From: Virgibacillus_F flavescens | GTDB taxonomy: Bacteria; Bacillota; Bacilli; Bacillales; Amphibacillaceae | Length of the DNA stretch: 64,000 bases | Reading direction: 5' to 3' | Assembly (NCBI RefSeq): GCF_050574275.1 | Contig: NZ_CP192260.1 | Location: forward strand, 1,116,001 to 1,180,000 | Shown here: positions 43,694 to 53,226 of the stretch, piece after piece | Position numbering within the stretch: position 1 is the stretch's first letter | How the letters are laid out: each line of letters starts with the position of its first letter | Made by a program: the position numbers and the translations under genes | The notes under the pieces: model-generated | What the model was told of the DNA's origin: nothing | The model's input: the letters and a program-made list of their open reading frames with translations, nothing else | Database searches by the model: none

Positions 43694-44836
43694 ATGAATT
43701 TTCAACTAACTGACGAACAGGAAATGCTTCGTAAAATGGTTCGGGACTTTACAAAAAAAGAAGTAGAACCAACTGCAGCAGAGCGTGATGAAGAGGAACG
43801 CTTTGACCGCGAGATTTTTGACAAAATGGCTGAACTTGGACTAACTGGAATCCCATGGCCGGAAGAGTATGGCGGCATCGGATCTGACTATGTAAGCTAT
43901 GTAATTGCAGTCGAAGAGCTTTCACGCCTATGTGCATCAACAGGTGTAACACTTTCTGCACACATTTCATTATGCAGCTGGCCGATATTCACGTACGGAA
44001 ATGAAGAACAAAAGAAGAATTTCCTTACACGCTTAGCAACTGGTGAAGCGCTTGGAGCATACGCGTTATCAGAGCCAGGAGCTGGTAGTGATGTGGCATC
44101 AATGCGAACTTCTGCTAAAAAAGATGGCGACGATTATATCCTGAACGGCAGTAAAGTTTGGATTACAAACGGAGGAGTCGGAGATATCTATTTAGTTTTC
44201 GCAAAAACAGATGCAGCTGCAAACCATAAGGGAATCAGTGCATTTATTGTTGAAAAAGGAACAGAAGGATTTACTTTTGGTAAAAAAGAAAAGAAATTAG
44301 GAATCCGTTCATCCCCTACAACTGAATTAATTTTTGAAAACTGCCGCGTACCAAAAGAAAACATGCTTGGTGCTGAAGGTGAAGGGTTCAAGATCGCAAT
44401 GTCAACGCTTGACGGTGGACGAAACGGGATTGCTGCCCAAGCACTCGGAATCGCTCAAGGTGCACTGGATGCCTCTGTTGATTATGCAAAAGAGCGCGAG
44501 CAGTTTGGTAAGCCAATTGCACATAATCAGGGAATTTCCTTTAAATTAGCGGATATGGCAACAGATATTGAAGCAGCTCGTTTGCTTACGTATCAGGCAG
44601 CATGGCTTGAGTCAAAACGATTACCATACGGCAAGCAGTCCGCGATGTCCAAGTTGTTCGCTGGAGATGCAGCGATGCGCATTACTGTCGAAGCGGTTCA
44701 AGTATTTGGTGGCTACGGCTATACAAAAGACTACCCGGTAGAACGTTACATGCGTGACGCTAAAATCACTCAGATTTATGAAGGAACAAACGAAATTCAA
44801 CGACTTGTTATCGGAAGAATGCTGACGAAAGCTTAA
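43694..44836 (+). CDS. Acyl-CoA dehydrogenase (second copy)
   Basis: Second FAD-dependent acyl-CoA dehydrogenase of 380 residues, aligning along its whole length with the preceding gene. Marks are GAYALSEPGAGSDVAS, WITNGG and the catalytic glutamate in TQIYEGTNEIQ. It differs in the substrate pocket region (for example LCSWPIFTYGNEEQK against SVGTNPILYFGTEEQK), so a different acyl chain, such as a branched short chain, is likely. AGGGAGG lies before the ATG. The pair is followed by the MeaB-type GTPase gene. Confidence 0.92.
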   Translation: MNFQLTDEQEMLRKMVRDFTKKEVEPTAAERDEEERFDREIFDKMAELGLTGIPWPEEYGGIGSDYVSYVIAVEELSRLCASTGVTLSAHISLCSWPIFTYGNEEQKKNFLTRLATGEALGAYALSEPGAGSDVASMRTSAKKDGDDYILNGSKVWITNGGVGDIYLVFAKTDAAANHKGISAFIVEKGTEGFTFGKKEKKLGIRSSPTTELIFENCRVPKENMLGAEGEGFKIAMSTLDGGRNGIAAQALGIAQGALDASVDYAKEREQFGKPIAHNQGISFKLADMATDIEAARLLTYQAAWLESKRLPYGKQSAMSKLFAGDAAMRITVEAVQVFGGYGYTKDYPVERYMRDAKITQIYEGTNEIQRLVIGRMLTKA

Positions 44837-44875
44837 TTATGTCTTTGCTCGACGAAGTAAGAAAGGATGTACTTC

Positions 44876-45811
44876 ATGCATGAACTAGTAGAACGGATGA
44901 AAAGGCAGGAGATACGCGCATTAGCCAAAGCCATTACCTTGGTTGAAAATGATCATCCTGAAAAACTATCACTCCTACGTGATGTGTTTTCGATGGAAAA
45001 AAAAGCGCGTCATATTGGCATCACCGGTTCGCCCGGAGCAGGTAAAAGTTCTCTTGTGAACCGATTGATTACCCATATTCGTGCTGAAGGTAAAACGGTC
45101 GCTGTAATTGCAGTCGACCCAACCAGTCCGTTCTCTGGTGGTGCATTGCTTGGGGATCGCGTACGAATGAACGAGCATTTCACGGACGACGGTGTTTATA
45201 TTCGGAGTATGGCCACACGAGGCAGTCTTGGAGGTCTTGCGCGTTCGACGAAAGATGCACTTCGAATTTGTGATGCCTATGGATTTGGTGTTGTTATCGT
45301 TGAGACCGTTGGGGTTGGCCAATCTGAACTTGATATTATGAAAGTGGTCGACACAACAGCACTGGTATTAACGCCGAACAGTGGCGACGTTCTGCAGATA
45401 TTCAAGGCGGGCATCATGGAAATTGCCGATTTATTTGTGATAAACAAAGGTGACCTGCCTGGTTATGGGAAACTGAAAGCGCTGCTGAAGGAATTAGTAA
45501 TGAGCACCGCTACACATGATCATCAGACCGCTATTATAAAAACAATCAGTACCGAGAACAAAGGTATCGACAAACTATGGGAAAAAATGAATGATCATCA
45601 TGATTATTTATATTCAACAAATGAAGGCAAGAAAAGGCGTACCGATCAGCAAAAACTTGAGGTTTATGAGCTGGTCCGGGAAGAAATATGGCGTGATATA
45701 AAAGATTATATCGATTCAAATGAAGAATTTTCGCCAATTCATGCAGATAGCGATCCATATCAGAAAGCAATGGACTGGTATCAAAAATGGAAAAAGGAAG
45801 GGGCAAATTAA
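44876..45811 (+). CDS. meaB: Methylmalonyl-CoA mutase-associated GTPase MeaB
   Basis: G3E-family GTPase of 311 residues that protects and reloads adenosylcobalamin mutases. Walker A is GITGSPGAGKSSLVNRLI (near 50), then VDPTSPFSGGALLGDRVRM (switch region), VIVETVGVGQSE (near 144) and the base-specificity NKGD (near 193). The ATG at 44876 has AAAGGATG upstream. The stop codon abuts the TetR gene start. A companion mutase with its own G domain (IcmF) is encoded just downstream; no separate methylmalonyl-CoA mutase is in the window. Confidence 0.9.
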   Translation: MHELVERMKRQEIRALAKAITLVENDHPEKLSLLRDVFSMEKKARHIGITGSPGAGKSSLVNRLITHIRAEGKTVAVIAVDPTSPFSGGALLGDRVRMNEHFTDDGVYIRSMATRGSLGGLARSTKDALRICDAYGFGVVIVETVGVGQSELDIMKVVDTTALVLTPNSGDVLQIFKAGIMEIADLFVINKGDLPGYGKLKALLKELVMSTATHDHQTAIIKTISTENKGIDKLWEKMNDHHDYLYSTNEGKKRRTDQQKLEVYELVREEIWRDIKDYIDSNEEFSPIHADSDPYQKAMDWYQKWKKEGAN

Positions 45812-46441
45812 ATGACCCAGAAACAAATCCTTTCTTCTGTAAAAGATCAGAACCTAATTGAAAAAAGGCGAAACCAAATGATTAAAGGTGCCATAACACT
45901 CTTTAAAGAAAAAGGTTTCCACCGGACCACCACAAGAGAAATCGCAAAGGAATCGGGCTTTAGTATTGGGACACTATATGAATACATTCGTACCAAAGAA
46001 GATGTACTATTTCTAGTATGTGATTCTATCTATCTTCAAGTTAGAGAGCGCCTGGATGCAACGATTGACATTGAAGACCCATCCATAGACAGCTTTATCA
46101 AAGTTGTAAAGTCCTATTTTCAACTCATGGACGAAATGCAGGAAGAAGTTGTCATCATGTACCAGGAAGTTAAATCGCTTGAAAAAGATACGAAAGAGTA
46201 TGTCCTGCAAAAAGAACGAGACATGGTTGGAATGCTGGAGAGAGTTATTGTAACCTGCCTACCTAAAACGGTTCAGGAAAAAGATGCCAGACTGCTTGCA
46301 AATAACATTTTTATCCAAGGTCAAATGTGGGGATTCAGAAGATGGATGCTTCAAAAAGAATTCACATTGGATGAATACGTCGACCGCCAAATTCACTATC
46401 TTTTGCTAGGTATGGATATAAAAAACAAACAACCGATGTAA
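45812..46441 (+). CDS. TetR/AcrR family regulator
   Basis: DNA-binding repressor of 209 residues. The N-terminal helix-turn-helix is clear: GAITLFKEKGFHRTTTREIA, then ESGFSIGTLYEYIRTKEDV. The C-terminal half is helical and should bind a ligand, probably an acyl-CoA given its neighbours. It starts directly after the meaB stop, so it is in the acyl-CoA operon. It is a candidate for the palindromes before the ywjF-type and thiolase genes. It resembles FadR of B. subtilis in kind, but orthology is not proven. Confidence 0.85.
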   Translation: MTQKQILSSVKDQNLIEKRRNQMIKGAITLFKEKGFHRTTTREIAKESGFSIGTLYEYIRTKEDVLFLVCDSIYLQVRERLDATIDIEDPSIDSFIKVVKSYFQLMDEMQEEVVIMYQEVKSLEKDTKEYVLQKERDMVGMLERVIVTCLPKTVQEKDARLLANNIFIQGQMWGFRRWMLQKEFTLDEYVDRQIHYLLLGMDIKNKQPM

Positions 46442-46449
46442 ATTATGTG

Positions 46450-46765
46450 AATCTACGATCGCATCGTCGAATCTACTTCGCGCACCTTAGGGCACGGCTT
46501 CAGTCTCCTTGCCCCGGCAAGGGGTATGCCGACGTTGTCCGCAAAGGACGGTTTTTAGTCGGCCATCCTCTAAATCTGCGGGGCCTTCAGACTCGTGCTG
46601 TCCCGCAGGAGTCTCGTATATTCGAAGATGCTAAGTAAAGGTGAAAAATCAAATAGTAATGATCTATCACTTTTTCAACCGCGACACTAGTCCAAGGATC
46701 AGCACTTGCACGCGGAAAGCGGAGTTATATTTATAGATGCAACGATAGATCCACGTGGTTCAGTA
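46450..46765. repeat. Short inverted copy of repeat family A
   Basis: GCATCGTCGAATCTAC at the left and GTATATTCGAAGATGC (46616-46631) at the right bound a core with GGCACGGCTTCAGTCTCC and the optional GTTGTCCGCAAAGGAC module; the left stem uses the GCACCTTAGGGC variant. A further partial segment with GCACGCGGAAAGCGG follows to about 46765. Confidence 0.7.
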
Positions 46766-46819
46766 CAATAACAACAATTTTTAATAAAACAACAGAAAAA
46801 ATAAATGGGAGGCTTGATG

Positions 46820-49800
46820 ATGGAACAAGTACAAGTGTATAAACCAACAAATCCTGTTCGATTTGTCACAGCATCAAGTTTGTTTGATGGCCATGATGCA
46901 TCGATAAACATCATGCGCAGAATATTACAGGCAAGCGGTGCCGAGGTTATTCATTTAGGACATAACCGATCAGTAGAAGAAGTCGTACATGCAGCAATTC
47001 AGGAAGATGCACAAGGTATTGCCATATCATCTTACCAAGGTGGTCACGTGGAATACTTCACATACATGGTCGATTTGTTAAGAGAGCTTGGCGCTGACCA
47101 TATTCATGTCTATGGTGGTGGCGGAGGCGTAATAATTCCGCGTGAAATAAAAGAACTTCACGAATACGGCGTTTCCTGGATATTTTCCCCGGAAGACGGA
47201 CGGAAATACGGACTCCAAGGTATGATTAACCGCATGATTGAGCAGTGTGATTTTATCCCGCCAATCGATGTGGAGAAGGACCAGGATAAATTAATTAAAG
47301 GTGATCGTCAGGCAATGGCGCGCTATATAACTTACATGGAAAATGACGAAGTTGCAGAGACTGACAAACAAAATGTGCTGCAGTCCCTTCAGAAGAAATC
47401 AACGAAAAACACACCGGTACTGGGTATTACGGGTACAGGTGGTGCTGGTAAAAGTTCATTAACAGATGAACTTATTCGCCGTTACATTAACGAAATTCCA
47501 GATAAGAAAATTGCGGTTATTTCAATTGACCCGACGAAAAAGAAAACAGGCGGGGCGCTGTTAGGTGACCGTATTCGCATGAATGCCATTTTTACAGACC
47601 GTGTGTTTATGCGTTCACTTGCAACTCGTGACTCAAGAAGTGAGCTTTCCAAAGCGATTCAGGACGTAATCGACGTGGTACGCGCTTCTGGCTATGATTT
47701 CATCATTGTGGAAACAAGTGGAATCGGGCAAGGGGATGCAGCTATCACAGAAATAACCGATTTATCTATGTACGTGATGACAGCAGAATTTGGAGCGCCA
47801 TCACAGCTTGAAAAAATCGATATGATTGATTTTGCTGACTTTATCGTTATCAATAAATTCGAGCAAAAGGGATCAGAAGATGCATTGAATCAGGTTCGCA
47901 AACAATATGAACGCAGCCATATGCTGTTCCACCAGGACCAGACGAAATTTCCTGTTTTCGGAACAATCGCTAGTCAGTTCAATGATGCAGGAACGAATGC
48001 CCTCTTTGCATCGCTAATTGATAAATTAAATGAAAAGTACGACTGGAGCGATACGATCAACTTTGACCGTAATATTATTGCGGAAAAACAAAACATGATT
48101 ATTACAAACGAACGTCGTCATTACTTACGTGAGATTGGGACACATGTCCGTAATTATCATGAAACAACTGAAAAACAAAGTGAAATTGCGCGTAAATTGT
48201 ACCAGCTTCACGGCGTGAAAGAGACTCTGGACGATGAGGAAATTGTTCAAACGATTGATGAAAAAATCGAAAGCTTTGAAGAAAAACTTGATCCTGAAGC
48301 TAAAAAAATGCTGGCTAAGTGGGATGAAACAAAGGAAAGCTATTCACAGGATAAAATGAAGTTTTCAATCCGTGATAAAGAAATCGAAATGGATATTTCG
48401 ACTGAGTCACTTTCCGGGATAAAGATTCCAAAAGTTGCGTTCCCACGATTTAAAGATTGGGGCGAGCGTCTCACATGGCTGATGAAGGAAAACGTTCCAG
48501 GATATTTTCCGTTCACAGCAGGTGTATTTCCGTTCAAACGTAAAGGGGAAGATCCGACGCGTCAGTTTGCTGGCGAAGGAACTCCTGAACGTACTAACCG
48601 TCGTTTTCATTATCTTGCAAAAGACGGTGATGCGAAGCGCCTTTCAACGGCATTTGACTCTGTAACACTTTATGGAGAAGATCCAGCGCCACGTCCGGAT
48701 ATTTATGGAAAAGTTGGCGAAAGTGGTGTGAGCATTTGTACGCTGAATGATATGAAAAAGCTGTATAATGGCTTTGATTTAACGAATCCAATGACCTCTG
48801 TGTCAATGACAATCAATGGTCCAGCACCAATTATTCTAGCTATGTTTTTCAATACTGCTATCGATCAGCAGGTTGATAAATTTACGAATGAAAATAATCG
48901 TCAGCCAAGTCAGGAAGAATATGCAAAAATAAAAGATGAAACTTTAGCAGTAGTTCGCGGGACGGTACAAGCGGATATTTTAAAAGAGGATCAAGGACAA
49001 AACACGTGTATCTTCTCTACAGAGTTCGCATTGCGGATGATGGGTGATATTCAGCAGTATTTCATCGATAAAGAAGTACGCAACTACTATTCTGTATCGA
49101 TTTCCGGCTATCATATTGCCGAAGCTGGAGCAAACCCAATAACACAACTTGCGTTCACTTTAGCCAATGGGTTTACGTATGTAGAATATTATTTAAGCAG
49201 AGGAATGGATATTAACAAATTCGCACCAAACTTATCATTCTTCTTCTCAAATGGTCTTGACCCGGAATATACAGTAATTGGCCGTGTTGCACGCCGAATT
49301 TGGGCGATAACTATGCGTGACAAGTACGGAGCAAATGAACGCAGCCAAAAGCTGAAGTATCATATTCAAACATCCGGACGATCGCTGCACGCGCAGGAAA
49401 TCGATTTTAACGATATTCGTACTTCCCTGCAAGCGTTACTGGCAATTCAGGATAACTGTAATTCGCTGCACACCAATTCATATGATGAAGCAATTACAAC
49501 GCCGACAGAAGAATCAGTACGTCGCGCAATGGCAATTCAAATGATTATTAACAAAGAATTCGGATTGACGAAGAACGAGAATTCCCTGCAAGGTTCATTT
49601 ATTGTCGACGAATTAACCGACCTTGTGGAAGAAGCGGTACTGCAGGAATTTGAAAAAATGAATGATCGCGGTGGCGTGCTTGGCGCAATGGAACGTCAGT
49701 ATCAGCGTGGTAAAATCCAGGAAGAATCGCTTTACTATGAAGGTAAAAAACATTCAGGCGAACTTCCAATTGTTGGAGTAAACACGTACCTGAACCCAAC

Positions 49801-50062
49801 CCCACCTACAGAAGATGAAATTAACTCAATGGAGATCGCTCGTGCATCTAAAGAAGAAAAAGAACACCAAATTAAAGAAGTGCACAGCTTCCAAAAAGAA
49901 AATGAAGCCCATACCGAAGCAGCACTTACTAAACTTAAAGAAGTCGCAGCAAACGACGGAAACATCTTCGTTGAATTAATGGAAACAGTAAAAGTAGCAA
50001 CCCTAGGCCAAATCACCAACGCCCTCTACCAAGTAGGCGGACAGTATAGAAGGAATATGTAG
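46820..50062 (+). CDS. icmF: Fused isobutyryl-CoA mutase IcmF
   Basis: Adenosylcobalamin mutase of 1080 residues that interconverts isobutyryl-CoA and n-butyryl-CoA. Domain order is diagnostic: a B12-binding domain (DGHDASINIMRR near 25), a MeaI-type GTPase (GTGGAGKSSLTDEL near 205, then SIDPTKKKTGGALLGDR and NKFEQKG), and the mutase substrate domain (GYFPFTAGVFPFKRKGEDPT near 555, then the TIM barrel to about 1000). AGGAGG-like GGGAGG precedes two adjacent ATGs; the second is used. Last gene of the acyl-CoA cluster; its stop is followed within five bases by a family B element. Confidence 0.92.
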   Translation: MEQVQVYKPTNPVRFVTASSLFDGHDASINIMRRILQASGAEVIHLGHNRSVEEVVHAAIQEDAQGIAISSYQGGHVEYFTYMVDLLRELGADHIHVYGGGGGVIIPREIKELHEYGVSWIFSPEDGRKYGLQGMINRMIEQCDFIPPIDVEKDQDKLIKGDRQAMARYITYMENDEVAETDKQNVLQSLQKKSTKNTPVLGITGTGGAGKSSLTDELIRRYINEIPDKKIAVISIDPTKKKTGGALLGDRIRMNAIFTDRVFMRSLATRDSRSELSKAIQDVIDVVRASGYDFIIVETSGIGQGDAAITEITDLSMYVMTAEFGAPSQLEKIDMIDFADFIVINKFEQKGSEDALNQVRKQYERSHMLFHQDQTKFPVFGTIASQFNDAGTNALFASLIDKLNEKYDWSDTINFDRNIIAEKQNMIITNERRHYLREIGTHVRNYHETTEKQSEIARKLYQLHGVKETLDDEEIVQTIDEKIESFEEKLDPEAKKMLAKWDETKESYSQDKMKFSIRDKEIEMDISTESLSGIKIPKVAFPRFKDWGERLTWLMKENVPGYFPFTAGVFPFKRKGEDPTRQFAGEGTPERTNRRFHYLAKDGDAKRLSTAFDSVTLYGEDPAPRPDIYGKVGESGVSICTLNDMKKLYNGFDLTNPMTSVSMTINGPAPIILAMFFNTAIDQQVDKFTNENNRQPSQEEYAKIKDETLAVVRGTVQADILKEDQGQNTCIFSTEFALRMMGDIQQYFIDKEVRNYYSVSISGYHIAEAGANPITQLAFTLANGFTYVEYYLSRGMDINKFAPNLSFFFSNGLDPEYTVIGRVARRIWAITMRDKYGANERSQKLKYHIQTSGRSLHAQEIDFNDIRTSLQALLAIQDNCNSLHTNSYDEAITTPTEESVRRAMAIQMIINKEFGLTKNENSLQGSFIVDELTDLVEEAVLQEFEKMNDRGGVLGAMERQYQRGKIQEESLYYEGKKHSGELPIVGVNTYLNPTPPTEDEINSMEIARASKEEKEHQIKEVHSFQKENEAHTEAALTKLKEVAANDGNIFVELMETVKVATLGQITNALYQVGGQYRRNM

Positions 50063-50066
50063 TTAG

Positions 50067-50208
50067 AAAAACGTAGGTGCCCGGTTATTGCCGTATGTCC
50101 TGGAAGGCAACGTATGAGATAAAGGAAACACGAAGAGCGTAAGCGATTCGATGTTGACTTATCGTAAGGAGGTGCCTGAAGGACACTAGGCAATGGGCAC
50201 CGAAGTTA
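50067..50208 (+). repeat. Family B structured element after icmF
   Basis: Starts AAAAACGTAGGTGCCC five bases after the icmF stop. Nested helices: GGTGCCCGGTTATTGCC with GGCAATGGGCACC (50076-50092/50189-50201), GTCCT with AGGAC, AGGCA with TGCCT, and a CGAT/ATCG inner hairpin. The right end is CACCGAAGTTAG. Fragments of a right end (GCTTCTAGGAGCCGCAGCTA) and of another left end (AAAAGCGGAGGCGACTG) follow to about 50290. Confidence 0.78.
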
Positions 50209-50393
50209 GACAGGTAGAAAGGCGGAAGCTTCTAGGAGCCGCAGCTAGCCAAGAAAAGCGGAGGCGACTGTTCAGCCTCGACTTGGCCGATATACTCAAA
50301 AAACGCTATCTATGCTAGTCCATGCAAAAACAGCGCAACTCTTTTTAGGTGACAACGTTAAATTAATCTAGCAAAATCTATTGACTAACAAAC

Positions 50394-50431
50394 GAAAAGT
50401 TGAGAAAACAAGTGTTTTCTCAACTTTTTTA
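50394..50431 (+). terminator. Rho-independent terminator
   Basis: AAAAGTTGAGAAAAC / GTTTTCTCAACTTTT stem with T-run; ends the icmF transcript past the repeat element. Confidence 0.88.
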
Positions 50432-50540
50432 TTTGTATCTCTAGCATAATTGATATAGATTTGTTTATAATGTATGGTATGGTAATTGACGTAAAGGAAA
50501 TTTTAACTAATAATTTTACATATAAAGGGAGTGCTATATC

Positions 50541-51092
50541 TTGAGCTTGAAAAAACACAGCCAAGAAGAAATCTCAAAAATGTCCATGATAGAACTAGCT
50601 AACTTGATTTTACTTGATAAAAAGAAGGCAATGGACTTTCGAGATGTTTTCAAAAAAATTGCAGATCTAAAGGGATTTACCGAAGCTGAAAAAGAAACGA
50701 ACATTACACAATTCTATACAGATTTAAATATTGATGGCCGCTTTATGACAACAGGTTCTAATATGTGGGGCTTAAAGACTTGGTACCCAGTTGACCAGCG
50801 TGATGAAGAGGTTACAACAGCGGCTCCTAAGAAGAAGAAAAAGAAAGCGGTTGTTAAAAAGAAAAAAGCCGTCAAGAAGAAAAAAGCTGCTTATGAAGAA
50901 GAGGAAGAAGAAGAGTTGGACATTGTTGATGATGATATCGAAGAATTAGCTGATGATCTGGACGATGATGACGACGATGATTTTGATGATGATGATTTAG
51001 ACGACTACGATGATGATGAAGATGACGAAGATGACGAAGATGACGATGAAGATGATGACGAAGAAGATATGAAAAAGAAGAAGAAAAAATAG
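50541..51092 (+). CDS. rpoE: RNA polymerase delta subunit
   Basis: Delta subunit, 183 residues, which lowers non-specific binding of RNA polymerase and helps it recycle. The N-terminal HARE-HTH domain spans about 1-90 (MSMIELANLILLDKKKAMDF and FYTDLNIDGRFMTTGSNMWG). A lysine block (PKKKKKKAVVKKKKAVKKKK) is followed by a disordered tail of about 60 residues that is nearly all D and E, then a final lysine run. The lysine block and the acidic tail are the classic delta arrangement. TTG start with AAGGGAG upstream. Adjacent to pyrG as in B. subtilis. Confidence 0.95.
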   Translation: MSLKKHSQEEISKMSMIELANLILLDKKKAMDFRDVFKKIADLKGFTEAEKETNITQFYTDLNIDGRFMTTGSNMWGLKTWYPVDQRDEEVTTAAPKKKKKKAVVKKKKAVKKKKAAYEEEEEEELDIVDDDIEELADDLDDDDDDDFDDDDLDDYDDDEDDEDDEDDDEDDDEEDMKKKKKK

Positions 51093-51104
51093 CCGAAAGC
51101 AGGC

Positions 51105-51205
51105 TTGACTTTTTTCGCCCTTATGCTACAATTTTTATTGGGCTCTTGAAATTTATTTATAATAAGCGTTCCCCTTGTAACAGTTGGGGGAGCGCTTTTC
51201 TTATT
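51105..51205 (+). promoter_or_regulatory. pyrG promoter and CTP-sensing attenuator leader
   Basis: TTGACT (51105) and TACAAT (51127) are 16 bases apart, and GGGC follows at 51140-51143 as the likely transcript start. Downstream a terminator pairs AAGCGTTCCCC (51164-51174) with GGGGAGCGCTT, then T-run. This matches the known B. subtilis mechanism: at low CTP, polymerase stutters at GGGC, adds extra G residues, and these pair with the TTCCCC arm to block termination. Confidence 0.85.
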
Positions 51206-51288
51206 TTAGCAGGCAAGAAAGTATAAATCCTTTCTTACTGCATAAGTGCAACTAAGGCTTTCGCCATTAAGGCTTGGCGATAAGCCGA

Positions 51289-51416
51289 GTTATGTCTAGC
51301 TTCGGCGTCTAGCTGCTAGCAAATAGATAGCTCTGATGAACCGTACGCATAGATCGGCGTACGATTCCCAGTTCTATCTATTTGTACGCAGCTGACCAGA
51401 CGCCTACGCTTTTCTT
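51289..51416 (-). repeat. Family B structured element, reverse orientation, before pyrG
   Basis: On the minus strand it starts AAAAGCGTAGGCGTCTGG and ends CGCCGAAGCTAG. Perfect helices: GGCGTCT with AGACGCC (51304-51310/51398-51404), CAAATAGATAG with CTATCTATTTG (51320-51330/51374-51384) and CGTACGC with GCGTACG (51342-51348/51357-51363). It lies between the pyrG attenuator and the pyrG ribosome binding site, so it is transcribed in the pyrG leader. Confidence 0.78.
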
Positions 51417-51481
51417 GATTTATAGCAATAATTTTTATAGATTCATCAAATGATAAGGAAAATTAGAAAGAGGGATGCAAC

Positions 51482-53089
51482 GTGACTAAATATATTTTCG
51501 TAACAGGCGGTGTGGTATCGTCACTAGGTAAAGGGATTACTGCTGCCTCTTTAGGCCGGTTATTAAAAAATCGTGGACTAAAGGTAACTATTCAAAAATT
51601 CGATCCGTACATCAACGTTGATCCTGGAACAATGAGTCCTTATCAGCATGGTGAGGTATTTGTAACGGAAGATGGTGCTGAAACGGACTTGGACCTTGGT
51701 CATTATGAGCGTTTCATCGACATTAATTTAAATAAATACAGCAATATTACCACAGGAAAAGTTTACTCAAGCGTAATTAAAAAAGAACGCCGCGGAGATT
51801 ATTTAGGTGGTACGGTTCAGGTTATTCCACATATTACCAATGAAATTAAAGAGCAGGTTTATCGTGCTGGTCAAGCTACGAAAGCGGATGTAGTTATTAC
51901 AGAAATTGGCGGTACAGTGGGAGATATTGAATCCCTGCCATTTCTTGAAGCGATACGTCAGATTAAGAGCGACATTGGTCGTGACCACGTTATGTATATC
52001 CATTGTACACTTGTTCCTTACCTCAAAGCAGCAGGTGAGATGAAAACGAAGCCTACGCAGCACAGTGTTAAGGAATTGCGCTCATTGGGAATTCAGCCTG
52101 ATGCGATTGTCTTGCGTACGGAATTACCAATCAGCACGGATATGAAAGAAAAAATTGCGCTGTTCTGTGATATCAATCAGCATGCGGTTATTGAAATGCG
52201 CGACGCTGATATTCTGTACCAGGTACCGATTGCTTTACAGGAACAAAAGCTCGATCAAATTGCATGTGATCACTTCGGATTAACCTGTCAGCCGGCGGAA
52301 ATGGACGAATGGATAGCATTGGTAGACAAGGTTCGTCATTTGAAGAAAAATATCACGATTGGTTTAGTGGGGAAATATGTCGAGTTACCTGACGCGTATT
52401 TATCTGTAGTGGAAGCACTAAAACACGCTGGTTATCCGTATGATGCGGATGTTTCTGTTCATTGGATAAACTCAGAAAAACTTGATAAGGAAACGATAAA
52501 GCATGAATTATCTCGAGTTGACGGAATAATTGTACCAGGTGGTTTTGGCGATCGTGGAATCGAAGGGAAAATAGAAGCGATTCGTTATGCACGTGAAAAT
52601 AAGGTGCCTTTCTTTGGCATTTGCTTAGGAATGCAGCTGGCAACTGTTGAATTTGCGCGTAATGTTCTTAACCTGGAAGGTGCGCATTCTGCTGAAATTG
52701 ACCCATCTACACCTTATCCGATTATCGATTTACTGCCAGAACAGAAAAATATTTCTGACCTTGGTGGTACCTTGAGACTTGGTATCTATCCTTGCAGACT
52801 GCAGGAAGGTACAAAAGCTAAAGAAGCGTATGGCGAAGAAGATTTAGTGTATGAACGTCACCGTCATCGTTTTGAATTCAATAATGAATTCAGAGAACAA
52901 ATGGAAGATCAAGGATTCATTTTTTCAGGAACGAGTCCTGACGGCCGATTGATCGAAACAATCGAAATCGCTGACCATCCGTGGTTTGTGGCAAGTCAGT
53001 TCCATCCGGAGTTTAAGTCACGCCCAACCAGACCACAAGAACTATTTAAAAGTTTTATTGGTGCTGTAGTTACAGATTCCGAAAAATAA
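51482..53089 (+). CDS. pyrG: CTP synthase
   Basis: Makes CTP from UTP with glutamine; 535 residues. The N-terminal synthetase domain has TGGVVSSLGKGITAASLGRL at the start and ITEIGGTVGDIES (near 139). The glutamine amidotransferase domain begins near 290, with PGGFGDRG and the nucleophilic cysteine in FFGICLGMQLA (near 381), and the HPEF triad partner at the end (QFHPEFKSRP). GTG start with AAAGAGGGATG upstream. Regulated by the attenuator described above. Confidence 0.96.
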   Translation: MTKYIFVTGGVVSSLGKGITAASLGRLLKNRGLKVTIQKFDPYINVDPGTMSPYQHGEVFVTEDGAETDLDLGHYERFIDINLNKYSNITTGKVYSSVIKKERRGDYLGGTVQVIPHITNEIKEQVYRAGQATKADVVITEIGGTVGDIESLPFLEAIRQIKSDIGRDHVMYIHCTLVPYLKAAGEMKTKPTQHSVKELRSLGIQPDAIVLRTELPISTDMKEKIALFCDINQHAVIEMRDADILYQVPIALQEQKLDQIACDHFGLTCQPAEMDEWIALVDKVRHLKKNITIGLVGKYVELPDAYLSVVEALKHAGYPYDADVSVHWINSEKLDKETIKHELSRVDGIIVPGGFGDRGIEGKIEAIRYARENKVPFFGICLGMQLATVEFARNVLNLEGAHSAEIDPSTPYPIIDLLPEQKNISDLGGTLRLGIYPCRLQEGTKAKEAYGEEDLVYERHRHRFEFNNEFREQMEDQGFIFSGTSPDGRLIETIEIADHPWFVASQFHPEFKSRPTRPQELFKSFIGAVVTDSEK

Positions 53090-53103
53090 TAAGTAATACA
53101 CGA

Positions 53104-53135
53104 TATCCCCGCATCTCATTGGATGCGGGGGTTTG
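53104..53135 (+). terminator. Terminator of pyrG
   Basis: ATCCCCGCATC / GATGCGGGGG stem with a short loop; the T-tail is brief and runs into the Spo0A box of spo0F. Confidence 0.75.
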
Positions 53136-53140
53136 TCGAA
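53134..53140 (+). promoter_or_regulatory. Spo0A box upstream of spo0F
   Basis: TGTCGAA is an exact match to the core Spo0A-binding box, about 90 bases before the spo0F start. B. subtilis spo0F is activated by Spo0A through such boxes. I could not find a convincing sigma-H promoter between them. Confidence 0.55.
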
Positions 53141-53226
53141 ATTTGAAGGATGCGAAAAAGCAGGAAAAATTATATAATAGAGAGAAAGATTGTAATAGGG
53201 AAGAAACACGTAAAGGAAGGTTAAGG

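Noticed and set aside
50860..51090. GAT/GAA-rich tract that looks like a simple repeat
   Set aside because: It encodes the normal acidic tail of the RNA polymerase delta subunit.
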